Assembly (NCBI GenBank): GCA_021773075.1
Contig: JAJFKT010000010.1
Span: 310,001-374,000 of the forward strand
Source of the DNA: Woeseiaceae bacterium
Lineage (GTDB): Bacteria; Pseudomonadota; Gammaproteobacteria; Steroidobacterales; Woeseiaceae
DNA: 64,000 nucleotides
Direction: 5' to 3'
The first letter of the stretch is position 1, and each line of letters begins with the position of its first letter. The translations under genes and the position numbers were made by a program. Shown one piece after another: positions 1 through 8,392 of the stretch. The notes below the pieces were generated by a model. That model was given only the letters and a program-made list of their open reading frames with translations. It was not told the DNA's origin and did no database searches.

Positions 1-1
1 C

Positions 2-925
2 AGGAGTGGATTTACCGCTGATGAACGTATTCCGGACCCGCAAATGATTTTGCGCGGCTACGAACGCTCGGCATTGACACTGAATTTCGTGCGTTCCTTG
101 ATCGATGGCGGGTTCGCCGATCTGCATCATCCGGAGTATTGGGACCTCGACTGGGTAGGGCATTCACCGACCGCGTCGGACTACCACAAGATTGTTTCTT
201 CGATCTCGGATTCACTTGATTTTCTCGAGACGGTGTCCGGAAGACAGTTTCATCGAACCCAACGTGCGGACATATACGCTGCGCATGAGGGCCTCCATTT
301 GCATTACGAGCAGGCGCAAACTCGTTATCTTGATCGCCGCGAACGTTGGTACAACCTGACCACGCACTTCCCCTGGATAGGCATGCGTACGGCCCAGCTG
401 GACGGTGCGCATATTGAGTATTTCAGGGGTATATCCAATCCGGTTGGCGTGAAAATCGGCCCGGGAATGACGCGCGAGTGGTTGCAGGGGCTGGTCACGG
501 CGCTGAATCCGAATAATGAGCCAGGCCGGCTGACATTGATTCATCGATTTGGTGCGAAGTCGGTTGAAGAGCACCTGCCGGGGATGATTCAGACCGTCAA
601 GGAGATGGGGTCGCCGGTTCTTTGGGTGTGTGATCCCATGCACGGCAATACTGAAAGTACGGCGGATGGCACCAAGACTCGCCGTTTCGATAACATAATG
701 TCCGAACTCGAATCAGCGTTTAAGGTTCATGAGTCGATGGGCAGTTACCTCGGCGGTGTGCATCTCGAGCTGACTGGAGAGAATGTCACTGAGTGCACCG
801 GTGGTGCGCGCGGTCTGACCGATGGTGATCTTGTGCGGGCTTACAAATCGACAGTCGACCCTCGGCTTAATTACGAGCAGGCCATGGAAGTGGCGATGCG
901 CATTGCAGGTCTCGACAAGAAATAA
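2..925 (+). CDS. Class II 3-deoxy-7-phosphoheptulonate (DAHP) synthase, C-terminal part
   Basis: The reading frame is open from base 2, so the 5' end lies outside the window and about 307 codons are visible. It catalyses the first step of the shikimate pathway, condensing PEP with erythrose 4-phosphate. Plant-type (class II) family hallmarks are visible: GGFADLHHPEYW near the left edge, the GMRTAQLDGAHIEYFRGI block, VKIGPGM, HRFGAKSVEEHLP, WVCDPMHGN and GGVHLELTGENVTEC. These supply metal and PEP ligands in known class II enzymes (family knowledge). It ends with TAA at 923-925, directly against the stop codon of the convergent rluE-like gene. Class is certain; whether the enzyme serves primary metabolism or a dedicated pathway cannot be told. 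Confidence 0.95.
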   Translation, partial: RSGFTADERIPDPQMILRGYERSALTLNFVRSLIDGGFADLHHPEYWDLDWVGHSPTASDYHKIVSSISDSLDFLETVSGRQFHRTQRADIYAAHEGLHLHYEQAQTRYLDRRERWYNLTTHFPWIGMRTAQLDGAHIEYFRGISNPVGVKIGPGMTREWLQGLVTALNPNNEPGRLTLIHRFGAKSVEEHLPGMIQTVKEMGSPVLWVCDPMHGNTESTADGTKTRRFDNIMSELESAFKVHESMGSYLGGVHLELTGENVTECTGGARGLTDGDLVRAYKSTVDPRLNYEQAMEVAMRIAGLDKK

Positions 926-1486
926 TTACTGCAAGTCACGCCACGCGTCTTTTGTCGACATCTCCCGAGATTCCCCGAGTGCGAGGCCTTCGAGCGTCCA
1001 GGGGCCCACGGCATAACGAATCAGGCGCAATGTGGGCAGGTCCACGGCTGCTGTCATACGTCTGACCTGTCTATTGCGGCCCTCAGAGAGCGTTAGCTCG
1101 ACCCAGCTATCAGTGACACTCTTGCGGTAGCGGATCGGAGGGTCGCGATCCCATAGCATGGCAGGTGGGTCAATGCGTTTGGCCGCTACGGCTCTAACCA
1201 TGCCATCCTTCAATTTCACGCCTCGCAGTAGTCGCTGGAGCTGATCATCACTGGCTTCACCTTCCACCTGGGCCCAATAGCACTTTCTTGTTTTCGATTT
1301 CGGCTGGCTGATGCGCGCTTGCAGGCGACCGTCATCTGTGAGGATGAGGAGGCCCTCGCTATCGTAGTCGAGGCGACCGGCCGGATAGACGTCCGGTGTA
1401 TTGACGTAATCGGCCAGGGTGGCGCGTCCTTCGGGGTCCGTGAACTGGCACAGCACCTGGAATGGCTTGTTTAAGACAATCAGCAC
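926..1486 (-). CDS. rluE: 23S rRNA pseudouridine synthase, RluE-like
   Basis: RsuA/RluB/RluE/RluF-family pseudouridine synthase without an N-terminal S4 domain, as in RluE, which modifies U2457 of 23S rRNA in E. coli. The catalytic motif is GRLDYDSEGLLILTDDG, the Asp of GRLD being the nucleophile; EGRNRQVRRM is the conserved C-terminal motif. I place the start at GTG 1486 because a strong GGAGG (1497-1501) precedes it and family homology begins at VLIVLNKPF. An upstream in-frame GTG at 1519 would add 11 residues and lacks this logic. Divergent from icd. RluE is preferred over RluB/RluF on length (186 aa) and lack of S4, with some uncertainty. Confidence 0.88.
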   Translation of the reverse strand: MLIVLNKPFQVLCQFTDPEGRATLADYVNTPDVYPAGRLDYDSEGLLILTDDGRLQARISQPKSKTRKCYWAQVEGEASDDQLQRLLRGVKLKDGMVRAVAAKRIDPPAMLWDRDPPIRYRKSVTDSWVELTLSEGRNRQVRRMTAAVDLPTLRLIRYAVGPWTLEGLALGESREMSTKDAWRDLQ

Positions 1487-1545
1487 TTTTTGTGATCCTC
1501 CGCGATCTGTACAATGCACGCCTTCCCTGATTCCCCGGACCCAAC

Positions 1546-2889
1546 ATGCACTACGATCATATCAATGTGCCCGCCGATGGCGCGCCTATCACTGCAAATC
1601 CGAATCATAGTCTTAACATTCCGGACTATCCGATCATTCCGTTTATCGAGGGTGATGGTATCGGCATCGATGTGACGCCGGTGATGCTCAAGGTCGTAAA
1701 CGCGGCTGTTGAGAAAGCCTATGGCGACAAACGTCAAATCAAGTGGATGCAGGTTTATGCTGGCGCGGCCGCAGCTGAAATTTACGGTGACGATGATTTC
1801 CTGCCAGAAGAAACGCTTGATGCCCTGCAGCGATACATTGTGTCCATTAAGGGCCCGCTGACAACACCGATCGGTGGTGGCATGCGATCGCTCAATGTTG
1901 CGATTCGACAGAAGCTTGATCTCTATGCCTGCGTACGGCCAATTAAATACTTTCCGGGCGTGCAGACACCGATGCTGCAATCCGATCTCGTGAGCATGAC
2001 CGTGTTCCGCGAAAACACCGAAGACATCTACGCCGGTATAGAGTTTCCGACAGGTTCTGAAGAAGTGCAGAAGCTCATCAATTTTTTGCAAACAGAGCTT
2101 GGTGTCACAGAAATTCGATTTCCGCTGAGTTCAGGCATCGGCATCAAACCTGTGTCCCGCGAAGGCTCTGAACGACTGATCCGAAAGGCGATTCAGCATT
2201 GTATTGATCGTGACCAGAAATCAGTCACGTTGGTGCATAAGGGCAATATCATGAAATTCACCGAGGGCGCGTTTTGCCATTGGGGATATGATGTCGCGCG
2301 AACCGAATTCGGTGCCAAGGAGATCGGCAATGGTCCGTGGCTGTCGTTCAAGAATCCGAAAACAGGCAATGAGATTGTTATCAAAGACGTCATTGCCGAC
2401 AACTTCCTGCAGCAGATTTTATTGAAACCGGAAGACTACGATGTCATCGCAACTCTGAATCTAAACGGTGATTACATTTCCGATGCGCTCGCTGCACAGG
2501 TTGGAGGCATCGGTATTGCGCCGGGCGCCAATCTTGCAGATTCAATTGGCGTTTTTGAAGCAACGCACGGAACAGCGCCGGGTTTCGCTGGCAAGGACCG
2601 AGTTAATCCGGGCTCGCTCATTTTGTCGGCTGCGATGATGCTGAGATACATTGGGTGGGACGATGCCTGCGATCTCGTATTGAAAGGCGTGGCAAAGACC
2701 ATTGCGAACGGCGAGCTGACATTTGATCTTGCGCGCCTGCGCGAGGCTATTCACCAGCCGAAGCGAAAAGATAAGCCGCACGGTAAGAAAGATGTTGAGC
2801 TCGAGCTCGATCAAATGGTCCCGGGTGCCAAACTCGTTGGAACCAGCGAATTCGGTGCAGCCGTAGTTCGCCACATGGACGACGAGTAA
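1546..2889 (+). CDS. icd: NADP-dependent isocitrate dehydrogenase
   Basis: TCA-cycle enzyme converting isocitrate to 2-oxoglutarate in the cytoplasm. The 447-residue protein follows the E. coli type homodimeric enzyme: FIEGDGIG near the N terminus, [18 protein letters not shown] carrying the serine that is phosphorylated by AceK in enterics, [26 protein letters not shown], and NLNGDYISD followed by [10 protein letters not shown] and [14 protein letters not shown]. It is about 30 residues longer than E. coli Icd, partly from an insert around [15 protein letters not shown] near the C terminus. Divergent from rluE; the UDG gene starts 8 nt downstream. Confidence 0.96.
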   Translation: MHYDHINVPADGAPITANPNHSLNIPDYPIIPFIEGDGIGIDVTPVMLKVVNAAVEKAYGDKRQIKWMQVYAGAAAAEIYGDDDFLPEETLDALQRYIVSIKGPLTTPIGGGMRSLNVAIRQKLDLYACVRPIKYFPGVQTPMLQSDLVSMTVFRENTEDIYAGIEFPTGSEEVQKLINFLQTELGVTEIRFPLSSGIGIKPVSREGSERLIRKAIQHCIDRDQKSVTLVHKGNIMKFTEGAFCHWGYDVARTEFGAKEIGNGPWLSFKNPKTGNEIVIKDVIADNFLQQILLKPEDYDVIATLNLNGDYISDALAAQVGGIGIAPGANLADSIGVFEATHGTAPGFAGKDRVNPGSLILSAAMMLRYIGWDDACDLVLKGVAKTIANGELTFDLARLREAIHQPKRKDKPHGKKDVELELDQMVPGAKLVGTSEFGAAVVRHMDDE

Positions 2890-2897
2890 TTGCGTCC

Positions 2898-3545
2898 ATG
2901 AGTGTTGCGGAATCCGGCGAGATATTTGATCGTGATTGTCGCGCGTGTCCGAGGTTGGCGACCTTTCTCGATGGCGTGAAAGAGCGCTATCCAGACTATT
3001 ACTGTCGGCCCGTACCACCGTTCGGCGCTCCCGATGCTCGATTTCTTGTCGTTGGACTTGCACCCGGTATGCATGGGGCGAATAGATCGGGCAGGCCGTT
3101 CACCGGCGATCATGCGGGAATACTGCTGTATCAGATGCTGCATAAATACGGCTTCGCGAGTCGAGATCATTCAGAAGCGGCGGACGATGGCTTGCTGCTC
3201 GTCGATTGCCGAATAACGAATGCCGTAAAGTGCTTGCCGCCTGATAACAAACCGGTTGGTGCGGAGATTAATACCTGCAATTCTTTTCTTGCCAACGAAC
3301 TGATGACACTGCCTGAGAACTCAGTAGTGATGGCGCTGGGTGGGATTGCACACCGCGCCATCGTCAAGTCGATGGGATTTCGCCAAGTGGAGTTCAAGTT
3401 TGCTCACGCTGCGCTACATGATCTGGAGCAATTTCAAATGCTGGATTCGTATCATTGCAGTCGTTACAACACAAATACCCGGCGACTGACCGAGACCATG
3501 TTCGACGCCATATTTGCGAAGGCGCGGGAGTTGCTGGATAAATAG
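2898..3545 (+). CDS. Type-5 uracil-DNA glycosylase (UDGb-like)
   Basis: Base-excision repair enzyme of the uracil-DNA glycosylase superfamily, 215 aa. Motif 1 reads GLAPGMHGANRSGRPFTGD, matching type-5 UDGb where the usual polar catalytic residue is replaced by Ala. CRITNAVKCLPPDNKP follows, and the second motif is HCSRYNTNTRRLT in place of the common HPSxxN. An N-terminal CRACPR block may be the start of an Fe-S ligand set (inference). The gene is 8 nt after icd and just before uvrC, giving a small repair pair. The His-Cys-Ser variant is noteworthy. Assignment to UDGb is by motif reading and could be refined by phylogeny. Confidence 0.85.
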   Translation: MSVAESGEIFDRDCRACPRLATFLDGVKERYPDYYCRPVPPFGAPDARFLVVGLAPGMHGANRSGRPFTGDHAGILLYQMLHKYGFASRDHSEAADDGLLLVDCRITNAVKCLPPDNKPVGAEINTCNSFLANELMTLPENSVVMALGGIAHRAIVKSMGFRQVEFKFAHAALHDLEQFQMLDSYHCSRYNTNTRRLTETMFDAIFAKARELLDK

Positions 3546-3549
3546 CGCT

Positions 3550-5379
3550 GTGAGTGACGACGCGCCATTTGAGATTAAGCCTTTTTTGCGGACCCTGACG
3601 CACCGGCCCGGTGTGTACCGCATGCTCGACGCGAAATACAAAGTTATTTACGTCGGCAAGGCGCGTGATTTGAAAAAACGTGTTTCGAGCTACTTCAATC
3701 GCACTCACGACGCGCCGAAAACGGCGGTGATGATGGAGCAGGTCGCTCGCGTTGAAGTCACAGTCGCCAATACCGAGGCCGAAGCCCTCATCCTCGAGTA
3801 CAGCCTCATCAAACAACACAAGCCGCGATTCAATGTGTTGTTGCGTGATGACAAGAGTTATCCCTATATCTACGCGTCGACGGACCACGACTATCCACGC
3901 TTGCGCTTTCACCGTGGTGCGCGCAAGGGGAAGGGGCGGTACTTCGGACCCTACCCAAGTACGTCGGCGGTACGGCAAACGCTGAATGAACTCGAGAAAC
4001 TTTTCTTGATTCGCAATTGTGCAGATAATTTTTTTCGTAATCGAACGCGGCCGTGCCTGCAATATCAAATTAAGCGCTGTACCGCGCCTTGTGTGAATCT
4101 GATTTCAAAGCAGCAGTACGCGACTGATATCGACGCAGCGATTCAGTTCCTGGATGGTAAGAACAAGACTGTGGTGAATACATTCGTGAAGCGCATGGAC
4201 CAGGCGGCCAGGGTGCAGGACTACGAACACGCCGCACGCTATCGCGATCAGATATCCAAGCTAAAGGAAATCGAGGCTCGACAGCTCGTCAAACGCAGTA
4301 ACAAAAAGGACCTCGATATTCTCGGTTTTGCCTCCAACAGTGCTATTCACTGTGTGACCGTAATGTTTATTCGCAATGGCTCGATTATTGGCAGTCGAGA
4401 TCATTTCCCGAGACTGCAGGGTGAGACGGATAAGCAGAAAATCATTAACGCCTTCGTGGCGCAGTACTATCTGGGTCGCGATGCCCCGAGCGAGATCATT
4501 GTCGAAACTGAAATCGAAGACGGCGAACTACTGCAGCAGGAATTGACTGCGCGCGTTGGTCACAAGGTGCAGATTCGCTCCAACGTACGAGGTGATCGAA
4601 GTCGCTGGCTGCAAATGGCCAGAACCAATGCTGAGCAGGGCTTGAATTTGCGCGTGGCGAGCAACGCAACCATTAAGCGCCAGTTTGTGGCACTGGGTGA
4701 AGCGTTGCAGCTTGATGAGCCGCCGCAACGTCTTGAGTGTTTTGATGTGAGCCATACCTCGGGCGAAGCGACGGTTGCGTCGTGTGTTGTATTTAATACC
4801 GCTGGGGCACTGAAGAGTGACTACCGTAGATTTAATTTAAGCCCGCAAGCGGCCGGTGATGATTACGACGCGATGGCTGAGGCTTTGCAGAGGCGCTATG
4901 CACGGGTGAAAAAGGGCGAAGTGCCAATGCCGGATATCTTGTTCATCGATGGCGGTAAAGGTCAGCTGGGCGCAGCGATGAAGGTGCTTGGCGAACTCGA
5001 ACTCGAATGGCTGACCGTTGTTGGCGTTGCGAAGGGGCGCTCACGTCGACCCGGTGCGGAACAGTTGTTTCGTCCTGGCGAATCAAGGGCGATGACGCTG
5101 GCACCGGATTCGCCGGCGCTGCTATTGATTCAGCAGATACGCGATGAAGCGCATCGCTTCGCCATAACAGGACATCGACAACGCCGTGCGAAAGCGCGCC
5201 GTTCTTCGACGCTGGAAGAGATTCCAGGTCTTGGGCCAAAGCGGCGCAGAGAGTTGCTGCGTCAGTTTGGCGGCTTGCAGGGCGTTACGGCAGCCGGAAT
5301 CGACGACCTTGCCGATGTTCACGGAATTAGCCGAAAACTCGCTGAAACGATATACAATGCGTTACACCTCGACGGCTGA
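3550..5379 (+). CDS. uvrC: Excinuclease ABC subunit C
   Basis: Nuclease of UvrABC nucleotide excision repair, making both incisions around a lesion. Domain order is standard: GIY-YIG nuclease (GVYRM, VIYVGKARDLKKRVSSYF), a cysteine-bearing segment (CLQYQIKRCTAPCV), the UVR helix pair for UvrB contact (QDYEHAARYRDQI), the RNase H-like C-terminal nuclease (ECFDVSHTSGEA, DILFIDGGKGQL) and a double helix-hairpin-helix (EIPGLGPKRRREL). I choose GTG 3550, 4 nt after the UDG stop, giving 609 aa, the same size as E. coli UvrC; an ATG at 3514 would overlap the UDG gene. pgsA follows, as in many gammaproteobacteria. Confidence 0.96.
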   Translation: MSDDAPFEIKPFLRTLTHRPGVYRMLDAKYKVIYVGKARDLKKRVSSYFNRTHDAPKTAVMMEQVARVEVTVANTEAEALILEYSLIKQHKPRFNVLLRDDKSYPYIYASTDHDYPRLRFHRGARKGKGRYFGPYPSTSAVRQTLNELEKLFLIRNCADNFFRNRTRPCLQYQIKRCTAPCVNLISKQQYATDIDAAIQFLDGKNKTVVNTFVKRMDQAARVQDYEHAARYRDQISKLKEIEARQLVKRSNKKDLDILGFASNSAIHCVTVMFIRNGSIIGSRDHFPRLQGETDKQKIINAFVAQYYLGRDAPSEIIVETEIEDGELLQQELTARVGHKVQIRSNVRGDRSRWLQMARTNAEQGLNLRVASNATIKRQFVALGEALQLDEPPQRLECFDVSHTSGEATVASCVVFNTAGALKSDYRRFNLSPQAAGDDYDAMAEALQRRYARVKKGEVPMPDILFIDGGKGQLGAAMKVLGELELEWLTVVGVAKGRSRRPGAEQLFRPGESRAMTLAPDSPALLLIQQIRDEAHRFAITGHRQRRAKARRSSTLEEIPGLGPKRRRELLRQFGGLQGVTAAGIDDLADVHGISRKLAETIYNALHLDG

Positions 5380-5398
5380 CGAAAGGACCAGAGAAACC

Positions 5399-5977
5399 TT
5401 GAAGCTAAATCTTGCAAACATGCTGACCCTTTTCCGCATTGCGGCTATTCCGGTCGTAGTGATCTGTTTCTACAGCCCAATGTTGCCGCACGCGCGACCG
5501 ATCGCAGCGATCGTTTTCGGCATCGCTGCAGTAACCGATTTCATCGACGGTTGGGTCGCACGCCGCTACGGGCAGACATCCCGTTTCGGCGAATTTCTGG
5601 ACCCTGTTGCCGATAAGTTGATGGTATCGATCGTGCTCGTGATGCTGGTGCAGGCCGAGGCCCGGTGGTTCGAAGACGTAATTGCCATGATCATCATTGG
5701 CCGCGAAATTACCGTTTCCGCCTTACGTGAGTGGATGGCGACGATCGGCGAGCGTGCCAATGTGAAAGTATCCGTAGCGGGCAAAATCAAGACCACGCTG
5801 CAGATGTTCGGCATCGCGTTTATGGTCTACGAAAACGACATGTTTGGAATCCCCATATATACAGTGGGATTCGTGTTGCTGGTGGTCGCCGCAGTGATGA
5901 CGATTTGGTCAATGTGGATCTATTTGCGGGCTGCCTGGCCATTCATTATTGAAGATCTGGACACGGCAAATGAGTAA
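5399..5977 (+). CDS. pgsA: CDP-diacylglycerol-glycerol-3-phosphate 3-phosphatidyltransferase
   Basis: Inner-membrane enzyme making phosphatidylglycerophosphate, the committed step to phosphatidylglycerol and cardiolipin. The CDP-alcohol phosphotransferase signature is complete: DFIDGWVARRYGQTSRFGEF then LDPVADK, i.e. D-x2-DG-x2-AR-x8-G-x3-D-x3-D. Several hydrophobic helices follow. The usual N terminus (NLANMLTLFRI) implies a start at TTG 5399, with an AAGGA upstream at about 5385-5389. An alternative ATG at 5357 would add 14 residues and overlap uvrC by 23 nt. The uvrC-pgsA neighbourhood is conserved in many gammaproteobacteria. Function sure, start moderately sure. Confidence 0.93.
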   Translation: MKLNLANMLTLFRIAAIPVVVICFYSPMLPHARPIAAIVFGIAAVTDFIDGWVARRYGQTSRFGEFLDPVADKLMVSIVLVMLVQAEARWFEDVIAMIIIGREITVSALREWMATIGERANVKVSVAGKIKTTLQMFGIAFMVYENDMFGIPIYTVGFVLLVVAAVMTIWSMWIYLRAAWPFIIEDLDTANE

Positions 5978-5993
5978 AAGAAGCAATTTCGGC

Positions 5994-6021
5994 TTGACTT
6001 GAGCCCGGCACAAGCTAAAAT
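5994..6021 (+). promoter_or_regulatory. Sigma-70 promoter of tRNA-Gly
   Basis: TTGACT at 5994-5999 and TAAAAT at 6016-6021 are separated by 16 nt, close to sigma-70 consensus. A GC-rich discriminator (CTCGGCCC) leads into the tRNA at 6033. Such discriminators are typical of stringently controlled stable-RNA promoters (family knowledge). Confidence 0.75.
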
Positions 6022-6032
6022 CTCGGCCCTTC

Positions 6033-6107
6033 GCGGGTGTAGCTCAGCGGTAGAGCACTTCGTTGCCAACGAAGATGTCGTGAGTTCAATCCTCATCACC
6101 CGCTCCA
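6033..6107 (+). tRNA. tRNA-Gly (GCC)
   Basis: A 75-nt cloverleaf with encoded CCA. The acceptor GCGGGTG pairs with CATCACCCGC-side bases, the D-arm is TAGCTCAGCGGTAGAGCA, the anticodon stem is CTTCG/CGAAG around TTGCCAA with anticodon GCC at 6065-6067, and the T-loop is GTTCAATC. It has its own promoter upstream and a terminator downstream. Confidence 0.97.
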
Positions 6108-6113
6108 ATTAAG

Positions 6114-6144
6114 GCCCGACGACAGCGATGTCGTCGGGCTTTTT
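6114..6144 (+). terminator. Intrinsic terminator of tRNA-Gly
   Basis: A 10-bp perfect stem, GCCCGACGAC (6114-6123) with GTCGTCGGGC (6130-6139), with a 6-nt loop, followed by TTTTTC. It starts 6 nt after the tRNA CCA. Confidence 0.93.
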
Positions 6145-6208
6145 CGATTTCGAAGCTCACCTTGATTTCCAGCGCAGTCGGCCCGGCTAATCGCTCGCGT
6201 TACAAGCA

Positions 6209-6790
6209 TTATGACCGGCGCTTCAAATTCCCGAGTTCTTTTTGCCTCTGCTTCGCCTTCTGTTGCGAGCGATGATTGATGGCAACCAAGGGTGCGGCAA
6301 TCAGCAAACCAATAATTGTGATGACTGCTCCCAGATTGGTATCACCGAGCCAGTAATACAATCGCTGTAAGTACACGTTCTCGAGTTGTGCGACATTTTG
6401 CGCAATGGCATGCCAGGTAACAGCGATCCAACGACCTTCGCGATACCAAAGCCAAAACTGATAGCCCCACGCACACAAGGCCAATGTGCAAGTCGTGATT
6501 GCTACTGTTGTGAATATCGTCGTCCAGAACCTCGCCGTACGGTGGGCCGCAATTACCGCAAGATCTGCCTGGATGATCTCTCGTTCGCGACCGGTCTCGG
6601 CGAGCAACTGTTTTCTGGCGCGAAAATGGCTGATGCCCAAATAAACGGCGAGAGGCAGACACGCAGCCGCCGCCCAATAATTCACCAGCTCGTCCGAATT
6701 CAAGATGTACCCGACACCTATTACCGCAATCACGGTCAATAGCATGAGGGGTCCCAATTTGGCGAGAGCAAACAGGGGTGGAATCTTCAT
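6209..6790 (-). CDS. Hypothetical membrane protein, four predicted helices
   Basis: I do not recognise this 193-residue family. Hydrophobic segments lie at about residues 12-30, 38-53, 88-112 and 148-168, with a charged linker (REREIIQADLAVIAAHRTAR) between the second and third and a very basic C-terminal tail (QQKAKQRQKELGNLKRR). The gene ends 8 nt downstream... that is, it follows the sialidase-like lipoprotein gene (stop at 6798) on the same strand, so the two are probably co-transcribed. There is a 64-nt gap to the tRNA-Gly terminator. Confidence 0.7.
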   Translation of the reverse strand: MKIPPLFALAKLGPLMLLTVIAVIGVGYILNSDELVNYWAAAACLPLAVYLGISHFRARKQLLAETGREREIIQADLAVIAAHRTARFWTTIFTTVAITTCTLALCAWGYQFWLWYREGRWIAVTWHAIAQNVAQLENVYLQRLYYWLGDTNLGAVITIIGLLIAAPLVAINHRSQQKAKQRQKELGNLKRRS

Positions 6791-6797
6791 GGCCGCG

Positions 6798-8000
6798 CTA
6801 GTCGTAGAAACCGATGATCGGAACCCGGACAGAAGCCACCTTCCTAATCTCGTTCATCTCGTCCGTCCATGCGAAAATCAAATCGCCGCCGACCCGAACC
6901 AATTGCGGCAGTGTACGAGCAAGGGAGGTTCGGCCAATGGTCTCTACGCGGCTTAACTGACCGTCGAGCGTTAATCCGCGAAGGTTGATTGCGTAGGTTC
7001 CTTTCTTGTCGGACTCGAGCCAACTGATGGCAAATGAATGTCGGTTTATCGGCGTGGCGCCAACTCGACCAATTGCTCCCTTGGAGGCAATTTCAACCGG
7101 TTCTGAAAACGACTTGCCGGAATTCGTCGATATGGCTGCTTTGACGATCGGCGTGTTATTGGCGCCGCTAAACCAGACGACAAGCACGTTTTTCCCGTTT
7201 GCCGCAATTGATGCCCCGTTAACCGGACACCCGGCGATTTCCCAGCGGTCATCTGAAACGGCGGCGCCTGGCAGCCACTCACCATTAACTCTGCGAGCAA
7301 CATAAATGTCGCGAATCTCATCTTCAGTGCGGTTTCGGTAGGCCAGTATTGCGCCGCTTTCCGTCATTGCGACATCCGTTTGGCAGCAATCGCAGACCAA
7401 ATCATCGAGCAAGGCCTCGTCACTCAGAGATCCGTCGGGGCTGAGCGTTGCACCGCGTAAGGTCATGCCGGCGTCCGGCGTTTCGCGGCCATCCAGCCAA
7501 ACGAGGCCGGTGCCCGTATCCGCCTCGAATGATGATACGAAACCATGTTCTGTCAGCGTGCCATCGGTGTGTGGGCTCACCGGAGTACTCCACGATTCGC
7601 CCTTGTCTTTCGAAAATGATGTTAGCACTTGATATGAGTAAGTCGCATCTGCGGTGTAGCTCAGCCAATAGGCCAATAGAGCATCCGAGCCAATCTCATT
7701 GACCGCGGGCAGGTCCGCAGAATTAACGAACATACCTTCGTCGACGACGGCAGTTCCCGCCGCCTGCCAGTCGCCGAGAGTGAATTCAGAGAATCGCAAG
7801 GAGGCCCCGATTTCCTTGCGTTCCATCCAACTCAGGATGGCGCCGTCATGATCTGCCTGGCTTATCCGTGGCCCGTACGCAGGCTTCCCAGCAGGCGTCA
7901 TGAGTGGCACGGATTCGCCGAAAACCGGCAGGACTTGTTCGGTACAAGCGGCGAGTATGATCGCTGGGAGGAGGGCAATCAGACGGCTGATTTGATTCAT
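6798..8000 (-). CDS. Lipoprotein with sialidase-like (BNR) beta-propeller
   Basis: A predicted outer-envelope lipoprotein of 400 aa: signal peptide MNQISRLIALLPAIILAAC with lipobox LAAC and lipidated Cys19. The rest shows repeated beta-propeller blades with BNR/Asp-box-like elements (SFSKDKGESWSTP; ISTNSGKSFSEP), as in exo-alpha-sialidase-like folds. No sialidase catalytic set was verified, so enzymatic activity is not claimed. A CDCCQTD cysteine cluster sits mid-protein. I take ATG 8000, since an in-frame start at 8045 would put 15 polar residues ahead of the signal peptide. It is upstream of the 6209-6790 gene on the minus strand. Confidence 0.78.
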   Translation of the reverse strand: MNQISRLIALLPAIILAACTEQVLPVFGESVPLMTPAGKPAYGPRISQADHDGAILSWMERKEIGASLRFSEFTLGDWQAAGTAVVDEGMFVNSADLPAVNEIGSDALLAYWLSYTADATYSYQVLTSFSKDKGESWSTPVSPHTDGTLTEHGFVSSFEADTGTGLVWLDGRETPDAGMTLRGATLSPDGSLSDEALLDDLVCDCCQTDVAMTESGAILAYRNRTEDEIRDIYVARRVNGEWLPGAAVSDDRWEIAGCPVNGASIAANGKNVLVVWFSGANNTPIVKAAISTNSGKSFSEPVEIASKGAIGRVGATPINRHSFAISWLESDKKGTYAINLRGLTLDGQLSRVETIGRTSLARTLPQLVRVGGDLIFAWTDEMNEIRKVASVRVPIIGFYD

Positions 8001-8047
8001 GCAGCCATTATGCGAATTTTTCGGGTGGATTGCTGAGAATGTCAATG

Positions 8048-8053
8048 TATACT
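8048..8053 (+). promoter_or_regulatory. Candidate -10 box for tRNA-Cys/tRNA-Leu
   Basis: TATACT lies about 50 nt upstream of tRNA-Cys. I see no convincing -35 hexamer at the right distance (TTGCTG at 8030 is 12 nt away), so this is only suggestive. Confidence 0.35.
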
Positions 8054-8068
8054 GCGTCGCCTGCTCAG

Positions 8069-8093
8069 CGGAGTGGCTTCTGCCGCCACTCCG
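8069..8093 (+). other. Perfect hairpin in the tRNA-Cys leader
   Basis: CGGAGTGGC (8069-8077) and GCCACTCCG (8085-8093) form a 9-bp stem with a 7-nt loop, 12 nt before tRNA-Cys. There is no T tract, so it is not an intrinsic terminator. It would be at the 5' end of the tRNA precursor if the -10 at 8048 is used. Confidence 0.6.
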
Positions 8094-8105
8094 ATTGACC
8101 GCCGA

Positions 8106-8179
8106 GGCTAGGTGGCAGAGTGGTTATGCAGCGGACTGCAACTCCGTGTACGCCGGTTCGATTCCGACCCTAGCCTCCA
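8106..8179 (+). tRNA. tRNA-Cys (GCA)
   Basis: A 74-nt cloverleaf with encoded CCA: acceptor GGCTAGG/CCTAGCC with U discriminator, D-arm GGCAGAGTGGTTATGC, anticodon GCA at 8138-8140 in ACTGCAACT, T-arm CCGGTTCGATTCCGA-type. A run of eight Ts follows, then tRNA-Leu 13 nt downstream, so the two are probably co-transcribed. Confidence 0.97.
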
Positions 8180-8192
8180 TTTTTTTTGTCAT

Positions 8193-8279
8193 GCCCGGGT
8201 GGCGGAATTGGTAGACGCAACGGACTTAAAATCCGTTATCCGAAAGGGTGTGCGGGTTCAAGTCCCGCCCCGGGCACCA
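8193..8279 (+). tRNA. tRNA-Leu (TAA)
   Basis: An 87-nt class II tRNA with encoded CCA: acceptor GCCCGGG/CCCGGGC, D-arm GGCGGAATTGGTAGACGC, anticodon stem ACGGA/TCCGT with loop CTTAAAA giving TAA at 8227-8229, a long variable arm (TATCCGAAAGGGTGT) and T-arm GCGGGTTCAAGTCCCGC. Its 3' half recurs at 8931-8983 (see the pseudogene there). Confidence 0.97.
8232..8273 (+). repeat. Direct repeat, copy 1 (inside tRNA-Leu)
   Basis: A 42-nt segment of the tRNA-Leu 3' half, repeated 710 bp downstream at 8942-8983 with one substitution (G8262 to T8972). Such 3'-end tRNA repeats are the usual footprint of site-specific integration at tRNA genes, though tandem tRNA duplication and decay fits as well. Confidence 0.9.
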
Positions 8280-8392
8280 ACGATATTAGGCCCTTCAGCA
8301 GCTGCGACATTATTAGCCTTAGTTCGAACTGGCATAAGCGATTCTCCAGGTTGGTGCATCTAAATAGCATATGGGCATCAATGGAGATCGTA

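Noticed and set aside
2542-3063. A 173-codon minus-strand frame
   Set aside because: Shadow of icd and the UDG gene, with no ribosome site or motif.
3394-4068. A 224-codon minus-strand frame
   Set aside because: Lies opposite the GIY-YIG part of uvrC and the end of the UDG gene, both certain; product has no family features.
8112-8363. Short frames running through tRNA-Cys and tRNA-Leu
   Set aside because: They translate tRNA sequence; both tRNAs fold correctly and explain the region.
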